Numbered from the stretch's first letter, positions 16,358 through 25,383 are shown. The stretch: 64,000 bases of DNA from Streptomyces sp. Ag109_O5-1 (GCF_003814875.1 NZ_RKQF01000002.1:124001-188000); one strand, 5' to 3'. Translations and numbers: made by a program. Notes: a model not told the origin generated them from the sequence alone.

Positions 16358-17599
16358 GTGATCGACGAGCGTGCAGTTGAGATCTGGAACGACGAACTCG
16401 AGGAACTGTTCCTGCGTACCGGCCACCGCTTCAGGCGTGTCGAGCCGCGTCGCAGGATGCGTGACTACGTCCGTGGACTCCTGGGCCCGGTCGGCCGAAA
16501 GAACGGCTGGCAGCTGGCCGAGTACGCCGGACACCGCACACCCGACCGTCTCCAGCGGCTCCTTAACGGCGCACGCTGGGACGCCGACGAACTCCGCGAC
16601 GACCGCCAGCACTACGTAGCCGAACGGCTCGGCGAGCCCGACGGAATCCTCATCCTCGACGACACCGGCTTCCTCAAGAAGGGCACCACCTCGGCCGGTG
16701 TGCAGCGCCAATACTCCGGCACCGCCGGCCGCACCGAGAACTGCCAGATCGGCGTGTTCGCCGCCTACGCCACCACCCGCGGACGCGCCCTGGTCGACCG
16801 CGCGTTGTACCTGCCCAAGTCCTGGACCGACGACCGCGACCGATGCCGCGCCGCGCACATCCCCAACGAGCGGACCTTCGCCACCAAACCCGACCTGGCC
16901 AAGGCCATGGTGCTGCGGGCGATCGCCTCGCCGCTGCCGATCGCCTGGGTGACCGCGGACGCCGCCTACGGCCAGGAGTGGCGGCTGCGCCGCATGCTGG
17001 AGGAGACCGGCCTGGGCTATGTGCTCGCGGTCCCCAAGTCTCAGCAGGTGCCCCACTTCGGACGCATCGACCACCTCTTCTCCCAGGCACCCGAGGAAGC
17101 GTGGGAGCAACGTTCGTGCGGTGACGGCGCCAAGGGCCCGCGCTTCTACCACTGGGCCGCCCTGCAGATCACCTCCATCGAGGACTTCGACGGCGAGATG
17201 CCCACCCACCAGCGGTGGGCACTGGCCCGCCGCAGCATCAGCAAGCCCGAGGAGATCGCCTGCTACCTCTGTTACGCACCGCTCGGCACCACGGTCGAGC
17301 GTCTGGTCCGCGTCGCCGGGACGCGCTGGGCCATCGAGGAAGCCTTCCAGGCCGCGAAGAACGAGTGCGGCCTCGACCAGTACGAAGTCCGCCGCTATAC
17401 CGGCTGGATGCGGCACATCACGCTGGCCATACTGGCGCATGCGTTCCTGGCCGCCATGGCCGCCGACGCCGCGGCAAAAGGGGCAGCAGAAACGGTTCCT
17501 GCCTTGCGCCCCTCACCGTGGCAGAAGTTCGGCGGCTCCTGGCAACTGGCCACTCACCCCTCGCCGCTCACCAGCCCCTCATCAGTGCACGCGCACTGA
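16358..17599 (+). CDS. IS701-family transposase, probable C-terminal frame change
   Basis: 413 residues from GTG 16358. Landmarks: RFRRVEPRRRMRDYVRGLLG, ILILDDTGFLKKG (Asp), AGVQRQYSGTAGRTENCQIGVF, WVTADAAYGQEWRLR (Asp), VRVAGTRWAIEEAFQAAKNECGLDQYEVRRYTGWMRHITLAILAHAFLA (Glu region). Related proteins end with APLTVAEVRRLLA and a basic tail. Here that sequence (LAPLTVAEVRRLLATGHSPL) is found one frame away from about 17505, so the listed end at 17599 follows a probable one-base frameshift. The restored frame would run into the right inverted repeat. Confidence 0.8.
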   Translation: MIDERAVEIWNDELEELFLRTGHRFRRVEPRRRMRDYVRGLLGPVGRKNGWQLAEYAGHRTPDRLQRLLNGARWDADELRDDRQHYVAERLGEPDGILILDDTGFLKKGTTSAGVQRQYSGTAGRTENCQIGVFAAYATTRGRALVDRALYLPKSWTDDRDRCRAAHIPNERTFATKPDLAKAMVLRAIASPLPIAWVTADAAYGQEWRLRRMLEETGLGYVLAVPKSQQVPHFGRIDHLFSQAPEEAWEQRSCGDGAKGPRFYHWAALQITSIEDFDGEMPTHQRWALARRSISKPEEIACYLCYAPLGTTVERLVRVAGTRWAIEEAFQAAKNECGLDQYEVRRYTGWMRHITLAILAHAFLAAMAADAAAKGAAETVPALRPSPWQKFGGSWQLATHPSPLTSPSSVHAH

Positions 17600-17639
17600 G
17601 ATGGTCACACTGGCGCAGACGACGCCAAGCGGTCGCTCG

Positions 17640-17773
17640 CCGCTGCCACTATCAGCGGCGGCTGCACACGATCGAGGGGCGGCCCGGGAAAGAGATCACA
17701 GGCCGGTCATCAGCCCTCTACACTCACCCAGACCGCCCCTGAACAGGGAAAACGTCAAAGTGCTGCTGGAGTA
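17640..17773 (-). repeat. Right 134-bp terminal inverted repeat
   Basis: The inverted copy of 16206-16339 with one mismatch. It ends at the CTAG target duplication 17774-17777, which supplies the TAG stop of the minus-strand gene beyond. Confidence 0.92.
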
Positions 17774-18295
17774 CTAGCTGCTTACGATCTCCCCCACGGC
17801 GCCGTCGATGTTTCGAGATTCGGCTGTGATGCCTGCAATCTTTTCAACCGCTGCGGCAACCCATTGAGGGTCTCCGAGCTTATCTGCGCGTCCGCACTTC
17901 ACCACTTGCGCGAAAAACGCTTGGGCCAGACGGATTTCACGTCTGCCGTATTTTGTGGCGGCGCGTGTGTAATGCGCATTCCAGTCCTCATAGGGACTTC
18001 GCAGTGTCGCGGTGAAGTACGCCTCTCCTCCACCGTGGCGGGAGCTCCCCGTGAGGGAGAGAGCCAGATCCGTGATCCGTGCGAGTGTTCCGGAGTTGCT
18101 CAGCCGGCTGGCCTGGATCGAAAGGCCGAGGTTCATGAACCGCGACCACGGGATCGTCTCGGCCCGCACCCCCTGGACCCAGTAGCTGAGTCCGTTCCGA
18201 TCGAGCTTGAAATACTTGCTCTTGGGGGCGGTCGAGTCACCGACGATCCACTCGCCTGAGACAAACTCCAGGGGGCCCAGGTTGGGGATGGTCAT
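17774..18295 (-). CDS. Hypothetical protein coupled to RHS remnant (immunity candidate)
   Basis: 173 residues from ATG 18295, whose ATGA overlaps the stop of the RHS frame, so it is translationally coupled. The sequence (PLEFVSGEWIVGDSTAPKSKYFKLDRNGLSYWVQGVRAETIPWSRFMNLGLS) is soluble, with no signal peptide. I do not recognise a family. Its position directly after an RHS C-terminal region is where immunity genes of polymorphic toxins lie. The stop codon comes from the CTAG target of the IS insertion, so a few C-terminal residues may have been lost. Confidence 0.6.
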   Translation of the reverse strand: MTIPNLGPLEFVSGEWIVGDSTAPKSKYFKLDRNGLSYWVQGVRAETIPWSRFMNLGLSIQASRLSNSGTLARITDLALSLTGSSRHGGGEAYFTATLRSPYEDWNAHYTRAATKYGRREIRLAQAFFAQVVKCGRADKLGDPQWVAAAVEKIAGITAESRNIDGAVGEIVSS

Positions 18296-19160
18296 CGATC
18301 ACCGATCCATTGCCATGCGGCACTCCAGGCCGCGTGATGTCCTCGGAGTTTACGCCCCGCTGCAGTTCTCCACCCGATGCTGTGCGTCAATCCGTGATGC
18401 AGCCCTCGGAACTTGCTGAATACGTAGTCGCAAGCAAGTCCCCCGGCAAAGCTTCTCCATCGCCTGTGCCTGCTGTGTCGCTGGAATATTCCGTTGTCGT
18501 ACCCGCTCTTGTGCACCGATGCAGCGAATGCTGTTCCACCCGCGATAGCGCAGCCGCCGCCTGCTGTGAAGGCACACACTCCGATGGACACATAACCCGC
18601 GAAGCTGGCAATACCCGACCGATGCTTGACTGTCCAGCGACGCACTCTCCGGACACCGTGCCACAGGCCCCGCCAGAATCGCCCGTCCAGGTCGTAGCGA
18701 TCGAGCGGGTCGCCTCCGCAGTATTCGTACGCGTTGGCGCTGCCGCCGGGTACGGGGTCGACGGACAGGAAGCGTCCCGTGCGCGGTCGTAGAGGCGCAC
18801 GCCCATGAGGGTGGCTCCGGTGACCGTCTCGCTGGAACGCTGCTTGCCGCCGAGCCAGCCGTAGCGGACGGAGGAAGTGTCGCGTCCAGGTGCCGGGTCG
18901 CGTCCCGGTTCCAAATCTGCCGGTTGGTGCCGGAGGTCTGCTGGCGGACGAGATCGTTGGTGTGGTAGCCGATCGTCGCACCGGACGCCTGGGTCGTGGT
19001 GCGGTCGAAGGCGTCGTACACCGTGCCGCTGGTGGTCGGCCGGTCTGCGCTGTCGTAGGTATACGACGTGGTGGTGGACCCTCGCCACGGGCTCGTTCGT
19101 GCCGTCCTCGGTCCGCACCGCGATCTTCTGCGCGAACACGAGGACTTCCGCGGCCGTGAC
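18292..19160 (-). pseudogene. RHS-repeat protein C-terminal part, frameshifted
   Basis: Reading downstream: VLVFAQKIAVRTEDGTNEPVA, then in another frame TTSYTYDSADRPTTSGTVYDAFDRTTTQ and GYHTNDLVRQQTSGTNRQIWN, then RYGWLGGKQRSSETVTG-ATLMGVRLYD, then GRFLSVDPVPGGSANAYEYCGGDPLDRYDLDGRF. These are YD repeats and the RHS-associated core end. The variable tail of about 120 residues has a hydrophobic Gly/Ala segment and HKSGYDNG. At least three one-base shifts separate the pieces. The 5' end joins an IS481 fragment at about 19160. The tail is still in one open frame up to the coupled gene. Confidence 0.7.
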
Positions 19161-19897
19161 GCGCTGGTAGCGCTCCACCTTCCCGTTGTTCCGAGGTGTG
19201 TATGGCTTGGTTCTCTGATGCCGGGTGCCTTGCCCGACGATGCGGGCAAAGTCGCCGGAGCGGTAGCAAGCGCCATTGTCGGTGACGACCCGGTGGATGT
19301 GGTTGATGCCGTGGGCGGCGAACCAGACCTTCGCCCGGGCAAGGAAAGCAGCAGCCGTCGCGCCCTTCACATCACCGAGCGGTTCTGTGTAGGCGAGCCG
19401 TGACAAACCATCGACGACGGAGCGCAGGTAGACGTAGCCACGCTTCGCCCCGGCCGACTTCGCCCGACTGGCGACCTTGGCCTGATCGCTGTCCCGGCCA
19501 TGGATCCGCCACCCGCCGCCATCAGGGATCCGGCCGACCTTCTTCACGTCCAGGAGCACCATGTGTCCGGGCCGGCAGGCAGTGATCTTCCCCGGCTTCC
19601 GGTTGTTCTCACCGCCTGGGTCGGTGAAGCGGCGTTTGCCGGGGCCGAGCCGGGTCAGGTGTCGGCTGACAGTTCGCCGGTCGATCACAAAACCGATACT
19701 GACAAGTTCGTCGGTGATCCGTTGCGCGGACCACTTGTGCTCGCGGCGCCAGGACTCGATCTGCTCGATGACCCCTGCTGGAGTCGCGTTCGGACTCCGG
19801 TGCGGACTCGACGGCCGGTCTTGCAATCCCGCATCACCGTGCAGCCGCCAGCGATTTACCCACTTGCCGGTGCATGCGCGAGAGATACCCGTCTCAG
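19161..19897 (-). pseudogene. IS481-family transposase, central and C-terminal part
   Basis: ETGISRACTGKWVNRWRLHGDAGLQDRPSSPHRSP (helix-turn-helix end), LLDVKKVGRIPDGGGWR, YVYLRSVVDGLSRLAYTEPL, VVTDNGACYRSGDFA and TKPYTPRNNGKVERYQR give the integrase core (Asp, Asp, Glu). The 5' 31 codons lie at 21479-21571 beyond an inserted IS. The 3' end is lost where the sequence changes to RHS. Closing the gap and removing one CTCAG repeat restores the frame exactly. Confidence 0.85.
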
Positions 19898-21478
19898 CTT
19901 GATCATTAACCTCGCTGCTGTTTCAGGCGGACGTGTTCGGTGAGGGTTTCGATTCGTTTCACGGTCTTCCCCGGCTCGTGACGTGGGGCTGGCCTGCGGT
20001 TCTTCGAGCCGAGTGGGCGTCCGGGCCCTGGCTTGGAGGGTCTGGGCACGTCGGCGGGACGGGCGGTTTTCACGCGGAGGTGGCGGAACCCCCGGCGGAC
20101 CCGGGCAGGGGTGAGCCGGCGCGGCTCGGAGGGCCGTTCCCAGGGGCGGCGGAGGTCCTCGGCGAGGGGCCGGGCAAGGCGGAGTTGGGTGTGGGCGGCG
20201 ATGATCAGCCAGGTCCACAGGTCGGCCGTGTGTGGATCGCGGACCTTGGGGACAGTCCAGCCGAGGGTCTGCTTGAACAGCCGGAAGGTATGTTCAAGAT
20301 CGAATCTGCGGAGGAACGCCTGCCAGCGGACGTCGACGTCCTCGCCGGTCATGCCGGTGCGCGAGGACCACAGCCACACCGGCTTGGGGTCGCGGTCACC
20401 AGGCAGGTACTCGACCTTCAGACGGATCAACGTGCCGTGGATCAAAGGGAGTTCACCGCAGTGGTCGAGCCAGGGGCCACGGGCCTGCAATCGGGGGTGC
20501 ATCCGGTCCCAGGCGAGGGCTTCGGCCGTGCCGTAGCGGGTGGTGTCGCACGTCGTGGCCTGGTCAGGGGTGTGCCAGGACTCCGGGTTGGAGAAGGTGA
20601 GGACCCCGCCGTGCTTGCGGGGCTGCCCGCCACGCGGGGTGGAGCGACGCGGCCCGGCATCCCGGAGCATGACCCGGTCCGAGCGCAGCCGGCCGACCAG
20701 CTCGACGGGCAGGTCGGCCAGGACGTAGGCGAGGCGGGTCACGTCGTAGCCGGAGTCCATGACGACGAGGATGTCCTCATCGCCCGGCCGCCACTGCCCG
20801 GCGTGCACCAGCCGGGTGACCACCTCACGCAGCTGGGCGGCGGTGATTGCGGTGGCGTCGTCGGCCGGCCCGAGCCGGATCGCGTCCAGCACGGCTGTCC
20901 AGGAGGTCCGTCCTGTTTCCAGAGCGGCCACGAAGGAGTAGGGCCAGCCGGGGATGAACTGATCGGCGCTGCGGCCCCGCCCGTAGACATGGCAGAACAG
21001 CAACTCCGGACTGGTCGGGGCATCAGGGCGCAGCCAGTTGCTCACGTCCACGGCGAGGACGATCCGCCCGTCGGCGGCACGCGGCAGCGGGGTGGAGGCC
21101 AGCAGCCTGCGCAGGCGGCGCGGCTCCAGCCAGCCGTGGTTGACCGCGTCGTACATCGCCCCGTGCCCGCGCCGGTGCTCGGCCGTGAGCGTCAGCTCGA
21201 CCAGCGAGGTGACCGGACCATCGGCACACAGCACTGCGTCGGTGAGCTCGAAGAGCGCATCCGCACGGCTGTAAAGGCAGTCGTAGAACTGGACACGAAA
21301 GTGGGACAGGATGCCCAACGCGGCCTCAGCAGACTGTTCAGCGGCAAGACTCTTCACCAGCGGCCGTTCCTTCACGCGACGTTGCTCGACACCTCGAAGC
21401 GTGAAGAACGGCCGCCCTGCTGTCTCAGGAACACACCAAGATCAGCAGGTCGAGTGACCAGCGAGGATAAATGCCAAG
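19898..21478 (-). mobile_element. Complete 1581-bp DDE insertion sequence with CTCAG duplication
   Basis: The ends are imperfect inverted repeats, CTTGATCATTAACCTCGCTG and CTTGGCATTTATCCTCGCTG. CTCAG occurs on both sides (19893-19897 and 21479-21483). The element interrupts an IS481 transposase. Its right 1012 bp equals the start of this window, so at least two near-identical copies exist and transposition is recent. Confidence 0.92.
19906..21375 (-). CDS. IS transposase (NF041680-type DDE), intact
   Basis: 489 residues from GTG 21375. Motifs in order: RRLLASTPLPRAADGRIVLAVDVSNWLRPDAP (first acidic residue), FCHVYGRGRSADQFIPGWPYSFVAAL, DILVVMDSGYDVTRLAYVLADLPVELVGRLRSDRV (second), RRFDLEHTFRLFKQTLGWTVPKVRDP (Glu), and a basic C-terminus. 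This is the layout of the large Streptomyces transposase group related to IS4/IS701 by its DDE fold. The reading frame fills the element almost end to end. Confidence 0.88.
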   Translation of the reverse strand: MKERPLVKSLAAEQSAEAALGILSHFRVQFYDCLYSRADALFELTDAVLCADGPVTSLVELTLTAEHRRGHGAMYDAVNHGWLEPRRLRRLLASTPLPRAADGRIVLAVDVSNWLRPDAPTSPELLFCHVYGRGRSADQFIPGWPYSFVAALETGRTSWTAVLDAIRLGPADDATAITAAQLREVVTRLVHAGQWRPGDEDILVVMDSGYDVTRLAYVLADLPVELVGRLRSDRVMLRDAGPRRSTPRGGQPRKHGGVLTFSNPESWHTPDQATTCDTTRYGTAEALAWDRMHPRLQARGPWLDHCGELPLIHGTLIRLKVEYLPGDRDPKPVWLWSSRTGMTGEDVDVRWQAFLRRFDLEHTFRLFKQTLGWTVPKVRDPHTADLWTWLIIAAHTQLRLARPLAEDLRRPWERPSEPRRLTPARVRRGFRHLRVKTARPADVPRPSKPGPGRPLGSKNRRPAPRHEPGKTVKRIETLTEHVRLKQQRG

Positions 21479-21571
21479 CTCAGCGGCGACGTGGGCGATG
21501 GGACGTGTCTGGCACCGCTTCACGAGCCGCCTACGGCCCTCGACGCTCAGGGGCGCCTTCGCGTGGGGCAC
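21479..21571 (-). pseudogene. IS481-family transposase, N-terminal fragment
   Basis: GTG 21571 opens VPHAKAPLSVEGRRRLVKRCQTRPIAHVAAE and stops being coding at the IS end. It joins in frame with ETGISRACTG at 19895, proving that the IS landed inside this gene. Confidence 0.85.
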
Positions 21572-21597
21572 TCGTCGTCCTCTCGAAGTCGGACGAC

Positions 21598-21629
21598 GGC
21601 AGGCGCGACACCTGTCGTGCGCGCCTGCC
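21598..21629. terminator. Strong hairpin between VOC gene and IS481 start
   Basis: GGCAGGCGCG (21598-21607) pairs perfectly with CGCGCCTGCC (21620-21629) across a 12-nt loop. It lies 14 bp after the stop of the minus-strand VOC gene, where a terminator is expected. There is no T-run. Confidence 0.55.
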
Positions 21630-21642
21630 GCATTGCGGCCTT

Positions 21643-22008
21643 TCAGTCCTGCGGTGCGACGCGGATACGGTTCCCGTCAGGATCGGCTGCGAGGAAGGTC
21701 AGCCCGAACCCCGCATCATGAGGCTCGCGCAGGATCGTGACCCCCTTGGACTTCCACTGCTCGAAGGTCGCGCTGACCTCGTCGGGTCCACCGTCGATGG
21801 CCAGGCAAACCTCACTGGTGCGCGGGACGTCCGGTGACAGACGCTCGAACTGGCCGGACCACAGACCGAGGTCAGCGCCCGGCCCGAGGTCGAAGGTGAT
21901 GTATCCCGCAGTCTCGAACGAGGGGCCCATGCCGAGGAGGTCGCCGTAGAAGCGAGCTGCGGCGGGAGCATCGGTCACGTAGACGATGGACACGACGGAT
22001 GTGGTCAC
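21643..22008 (-). CDS. VOC-superfamily (glyoxalase/bleomycin-resistance-like) protein
   Basis: 121 residues with the paired beta-alpha-beta-beta-beta modules of VOC proteins: SIVYVTDAPAAARFYGDLLGMGPSFETAGYITFDLG and EVCLAIDGGPDEVSATFEQWKSKGVTILREPHDAGFGLTFLAADPDGNRIRVA. It could be a lyase, dioxygenase or antibiotic-binding protein; metal ligands cannot be assigned confidently. It is divergent from a WYL regulator, a common pairing. Confidence 0.88.
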   Translation of the reverse strand: MTTSVVSIVYVTDAPAAARFYGDLLGMGPSFETAGYITFDLGPGADLGLWSGQFERLSPDVPRTSEVCLAIDGGPDEVSATFEQWKSKGVTILREPHDAGFGLTFLAADPDGNRIRVAPQD

Positions 22009-22100
22009 GGCTGTTCCTTCTCACAGGAGGTAGGTACGCATCCACCAGCCTGACCGGGATATGCGCCGCATCGTGTCGCAATTCCTGAAAAAATTGGTGC

Positions 22101-23066
22101 GTGACCCCAGACCGCTTCTTCACCCTGATGCTCCTCCTCAAATCGAGGGATGCCGTGACCACACAGGAACTCGCCTCAGCGCTCGGGGTGTCCCTTCGAA
22201 CCATCACCCGAGATCTGAACTGGCTCCGCGACGCCGGTCTGCCGGTGACCGCGCACCGGGGCCGCCTCGGAGGCGTGACCATGCTGCCCGGATCCGGACT
22301 CGACCTCACGCGACTCACACCGGGCGAGCGTGATCATCTGTCGCTCACCGGGCTGGATGAGAAGCAACGTGCGGAGCTCAACGCATCGGTCGAAAGCCAG
22401 CGCGCGCTCTCCAAGATTGCCGCTACACAGCCACGTCGAGTTCATGAACTCCTACGGCTCACCGACGTAGTGCACGTGGACAGCCGCCCCTGGCGTCAGG
22501 CACGAGCTTTCGGCACGACTCCGGCTTCGCTGATCGGCGCGGTGCGGCGAGGTCGCCGGCTACGGATCGAGTACGACAGCACACGCGAGTCATGCCCACG
22601 CGACCTGGTCGTGGATCCCTACGGGCTGTTCGCCAAGGCCGGCATCTGGTACCTCGTCGCCGACTGTGCCCGAGTGCCACGAATGTACCGACTCGAACGG
22701 ATCACGACGTGGAAAGAAGTCGACCAGCCACGACGGATCCGCGAGAGCCAGACCCTGGCCACCGTCGCTGCAGCGCTCGTTGCTCAGTGGGAAAACAACC
22801 ACGCGATAGAGGTCAGCGCCACCATCGACCAGACCCAGATCGAGCGAGCGCAACGGATCTTTGGCCTACGACTCGTCCGGGACGACCATGAAGAATCCGC
22901 CACCGGCCGCAAGGTAACAATCCGCTTCCTGCATCTGGAGGACGTGCGAGCACTACTGCCGTTCGGGAGCGCCATCACTGTGCACGGCCCCACCGAAGCC
23001 ACGGCTCACCTCCGCGACCTCGCCACCAGTCTTGCCCAGCACTATGCGCCGTCACCAACGCCCTGA
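22101..23066 (+). CDS. YafY/DeoR-type regulator with WYL domain
   Basis: 321 residues from GTG 22101. The N-terminal HTH_11 is RFFTLMLLLKSRDAVTTQELASALGVSLRTITRDLNWLRDAGLPV. The middle WYL domain reads LIGAVRRGRRLRIEYDS and LVVDPYGLFAKAGIWYLVADCA. A C-terminal WCX-like extension follows (VRALLPFGSAITVHGP). WYL proteins sense small ligands or nucleic acids. Control of the divergent VOC gene is the simplest inference. Confidence 0.9.
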   Translation: MTPDRFFTLMLLLKSRDAVTTQELASALGVSLRTITRDLNWLRDAGLPVTAHRGRLGGVTMLPGSGLDLTRLTPGERDHLSLTGLDEKQRAELNASVESQRALSKIAATQPRRVHELLRLTDVVHVDSRPWRQARAFGTTPASLIGAVRRGRRLRIEYDSTRESCPRDLVVDPYGLFAKAGIWYLVADCARVPRMYRLERITTWKEVDQPRRIRESQTLATVAAALVAQWENNHAIEVSATIDQTQIERAQRIFGLRLVRDDHEESATGRKVTIRFLHLEDVRALLPFGSAITVHGPTEATAHLRDLATSLAQHYAPSPTP

Positions 23067-23268
23067 ACCGCAACAACTAGGTTGCCCAGGGCGTCGCTCC
23101 CGCCGTGTGCGTCGCCCGAGTTTTGGAGGAGAGCGACCGCTTCCCTGAAGGACTCCGTGGCCCTGCCCACGTCACTGCCGCCGTCACGTAAGGCTTCGCC
23201 AAGGTTGCGCAGCAGAGCGGCACGCGCTCGGCCATCCGCCAGACCGTGGGCCGCGTCCAAAGCTAGTA
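23042..23268 (-). pseudogene. TPR-type protein, C-terminal fragment
   Basis: LALDAAHGLADGRARAALLRNLGEALRDGGSDVGRATESFREAVALLQNSGDAHGGSDALGNLVVAVQ resembles one and a half tetratricopeptide repeats from the end of a long Streptomyces regulator or NB-ARC protein. It is cut at 23268 by IS-derived sequence. It overlaps the 3' end of the WYL gene by 25 bp, tail to tail. Confidence 0.5.
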
Positions 23269-23276
23269 GGGCTTGG

Positions 23277-23629
23277 TCAGATTCGTAGTGGTGTGGGTAT
23301 GTCGCGGTGGCAGGTGGGGCAGACGCCGGTCCAGGTGGCGAGGAGGGTCTGCAGTTTGCGGACCACTTGGTAGAGGCTCAGTCCTGCGCCGCGCCTTTTG
23401 GGTCTTGTGCCAGTCGTCGCAGGGTGCAGAAGGCGTGGGCGGCGGAGACGAGGGTGACGTGGTGGTGCCAGCCGCTCCAGGTGCGGCCCTCGAAGTGGGC
23501 CAGTCCCAGGGCCTGTTTCATCTCGCGGTAGTCGTGCTCGATGCGCCAGCGCAGCTTGGCGAGCCGCACCAGAGTGGCCAGCGGCATGCCGGAGGGCAGG
23601 TTCGCCAGCCAGAACTGCACCGGTTCGGG
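23277..23629 (-). pseudogene. DDE transposase C-terminal fragment (IS701-like), frameshifted
   Basis: FWLANLPSGMPLATLVRLAKLRWRIEHDYREMKQALGLAHFEGRTWSGWHHHVTLVSAAHAFCTLRRLAQDP contains the Glu-bearing C-terminal block of IS701/IS4-like transposases. After about 23385 the ending shifts frame to GLSLYQVVRKLQTLLATWTGVCPTCHRDIP. The 5' side is cut by the ISL3 element at 23630. Confidence 0.75.
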
Positions 23630-25383
23630 GGCTCTGTCGGCGATCTTGTGACGCTGCCAGGATCATGGGCTGTGCAGGATGCGTTGGCGGAGCAGGTCGA
23701 GTTTGGCGCGGCCGAACCCGATGCGCTTGAGGAGCTTGACTCTGCAGACATGGCCTTCAACCTGGCCGGAACTCCATGGGCTGTTGAGGACGGCGGTGAC
23801 AGCGTCGAAGTCTCGGCGTATGCCGTTGACCAGCGAGTGCAGGGCGGGCAGTTCGTCCTGGGTGACCCGGTCCATCCAGGCTGGGAGTTGATCGCCGCGG
23901 AGGTCGCGCATCATGTCGGCGAAGGCGCGGACGTGGCGTGCAACAGCGTCGAGGTGCGGGCAAGCGGCCCTGATCTCCTTGAGCTCTGTCGCATCGGCGT
24001 CCGAGAGGTGTCCGGGGTTCGTCATGATCCAGCGCACCACTCGGCGGGGCTTGGGCGCCGGCCGCGGTTTGGGTTGCGGCGCCGAAGGGTGCTTTGGCCT
24101 GGGGCTATGGGGCTTCTTGAAGGGGCGGAAGTAGCGGCGCACGCTCTGGATGTCGCCGGTGAAGCCCTGCTCGCGCAGTTCGCGGTGGAGCTGGGGAATG
24201 TCGTGGCAGCCCTCGTTCCACCGCTGGTGCAGATAGGGCTTGTGGATGTCCAGGATCGAGGCGCGGTTGACGGCTTTGACCAGGAGCTCGTCCAGGCTCT
24301 GGGCGCGGGCGAAGCGCCGCACGGTGGAGTGGTCGAGCCGCAGCTCGCGGCGGATCGCGGACAGTGACATCCCCGCAGCCAGCCGGTGTTGCGCTGCTTC
24401 GTACCGCTCCGTCGTGCGCGGGACCAGCCGCCGCGGTTTCCCCAGGACATCGAGCGTGCCGTCGGGTGGTTCGAACGGCTCGGCTTCGACTGGCGGCACC
24501 GCAGTGACCAGGGACTTCACGGGCGGCTCCTCAGTGACCGGGGGCGTGGCGAACGCGGTCCGGATGCACGGGTGGTGAGAGCCGACGGTCTTCTCCACGG
24601 CCTCAGCGAGGTTGCGCCACAAGTGCCAGGCGTCCGCGACCTGTTGTGCCTGGGGAGCGCCGGAACGCGCGCCTTCGGCGTATGCGCCGGCCCGATCGCG
24701 GCAGATGACTGCCACCTCGGGATGGCCACGCAGCCAGTCGGCCAGCGGATCGGCGTCCCGACCGGGCAGGACATCGAGCGGGCGGCGGGCCTCCAAGTCG
24801 ACCAGGAGGGTGGCGTAGGTATTGCCTTTGAGCAGGGCGAAGTCGTCGACACCGAGGACCCGTACGCCTTGGTCAGGCGGGTCGGGTATCGCGCGCAGAA
24901 GGTTGAGGAGCGTGTCCTTGCCGACCCGGATCTTCAACGCGGCGGCCAGCCTGGCCCCGGGGCGTCCGGCCAGGAAGAGCGCGATGGAGGTGAGCGCGGC
25001 GCGCAGCAGTGGGGTGTAACGGGCATGCGGGCTGGCCAGCCCGGGGATCTGCTCGGCGAACGTCACTGCCGGACAGGCCGAGTTGAGGCATTTGAACCGA
25101 CGCACGGTCAGCTCGATCACGACGGCCGCGCCGCCGAGTGGCGCATCGGACAACCGGCGGACGTAGCGGCCGTGCACCCTCCATGACGGCATCCGGCACC
25201 CCGTACATCTCGCTGGCAACGACGAGCAGGACGCACGTAACGTGACCGCCCTCGGCGGTACGCCTGGCCGACTCCACCACCACATCAGCTAAATGCGGTA
25301 GCAACCGCCCCAAACCCCCTGAATCGCACACCCGCTATATGCCCAGCTCAACCGCGAGACATCACAAGATCGCCGACAGAGCC
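23630..25383 (-). mobile_element. ISL3-family element
   Basis: Both ends carry GGCTCTGTCGGCGATCTTGTG in inverted orientation (from 23630, and complement ending 25383). The transposase fills the interior. The flanks do not match: the right side has AT-rich GAAAATTC, while the left is inside a transposase fragment. So no 8-bp target duplication is visible, and a deletion next to the left end is likely. Confidence 0.75.
23663..25285 (-). pseudogene. ISL3-family transposase, N-terminal frameshift
   Basis: 540 residues as read. The N-terminal zinc ribbon is partly visible (ARCTGCRMPSWRVHGRYVRRLSDAPLGG, CLNSACPAVTFAEQ). The DDE core follows with GVDDFALLKGNTYATLLVD (Asp), VAVICRDRAGAYAEGA (Asp), VADAWHLWRNLAEAVEK, a helix-turn-helix-like insert, and NSPWSSGQVEGHVCRVKLLKRIGFGRAKLDLLRQRIL (Glu). 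The real start, LLPHLADVVVESARRTAEGGHVT, lies in another frame upstream (to about 25310), with a one-base shift near 25240. Function is therefore doubtful. Confidence 0.8.

Larger units (their letters stand above)
16206..17773 (+). mobile_element. IS701-family element with 134-bp terminal inverted repeats
   Basis: 1568 bp flanked by CTAG on both sides (16202-16205 and 17774-17777), the usual IS701 target. The ends (16206-16339 and 17640-17773) are inverted copies over 134 bp with a single mismatch, far longer than the roughly 20-30 bp usual for the family. It holds one transposase gene. It interrupts the gene started at 15985 and abuts the stop codon of the gene at 17774-18295. Confidence 0.92.

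Noticed and set aside
19933..21837. 634-codon + strand frame
   Set aside because: Antisense shadow of the intact IS transposase. It crosses the IS boundary, which no real gene here would do.
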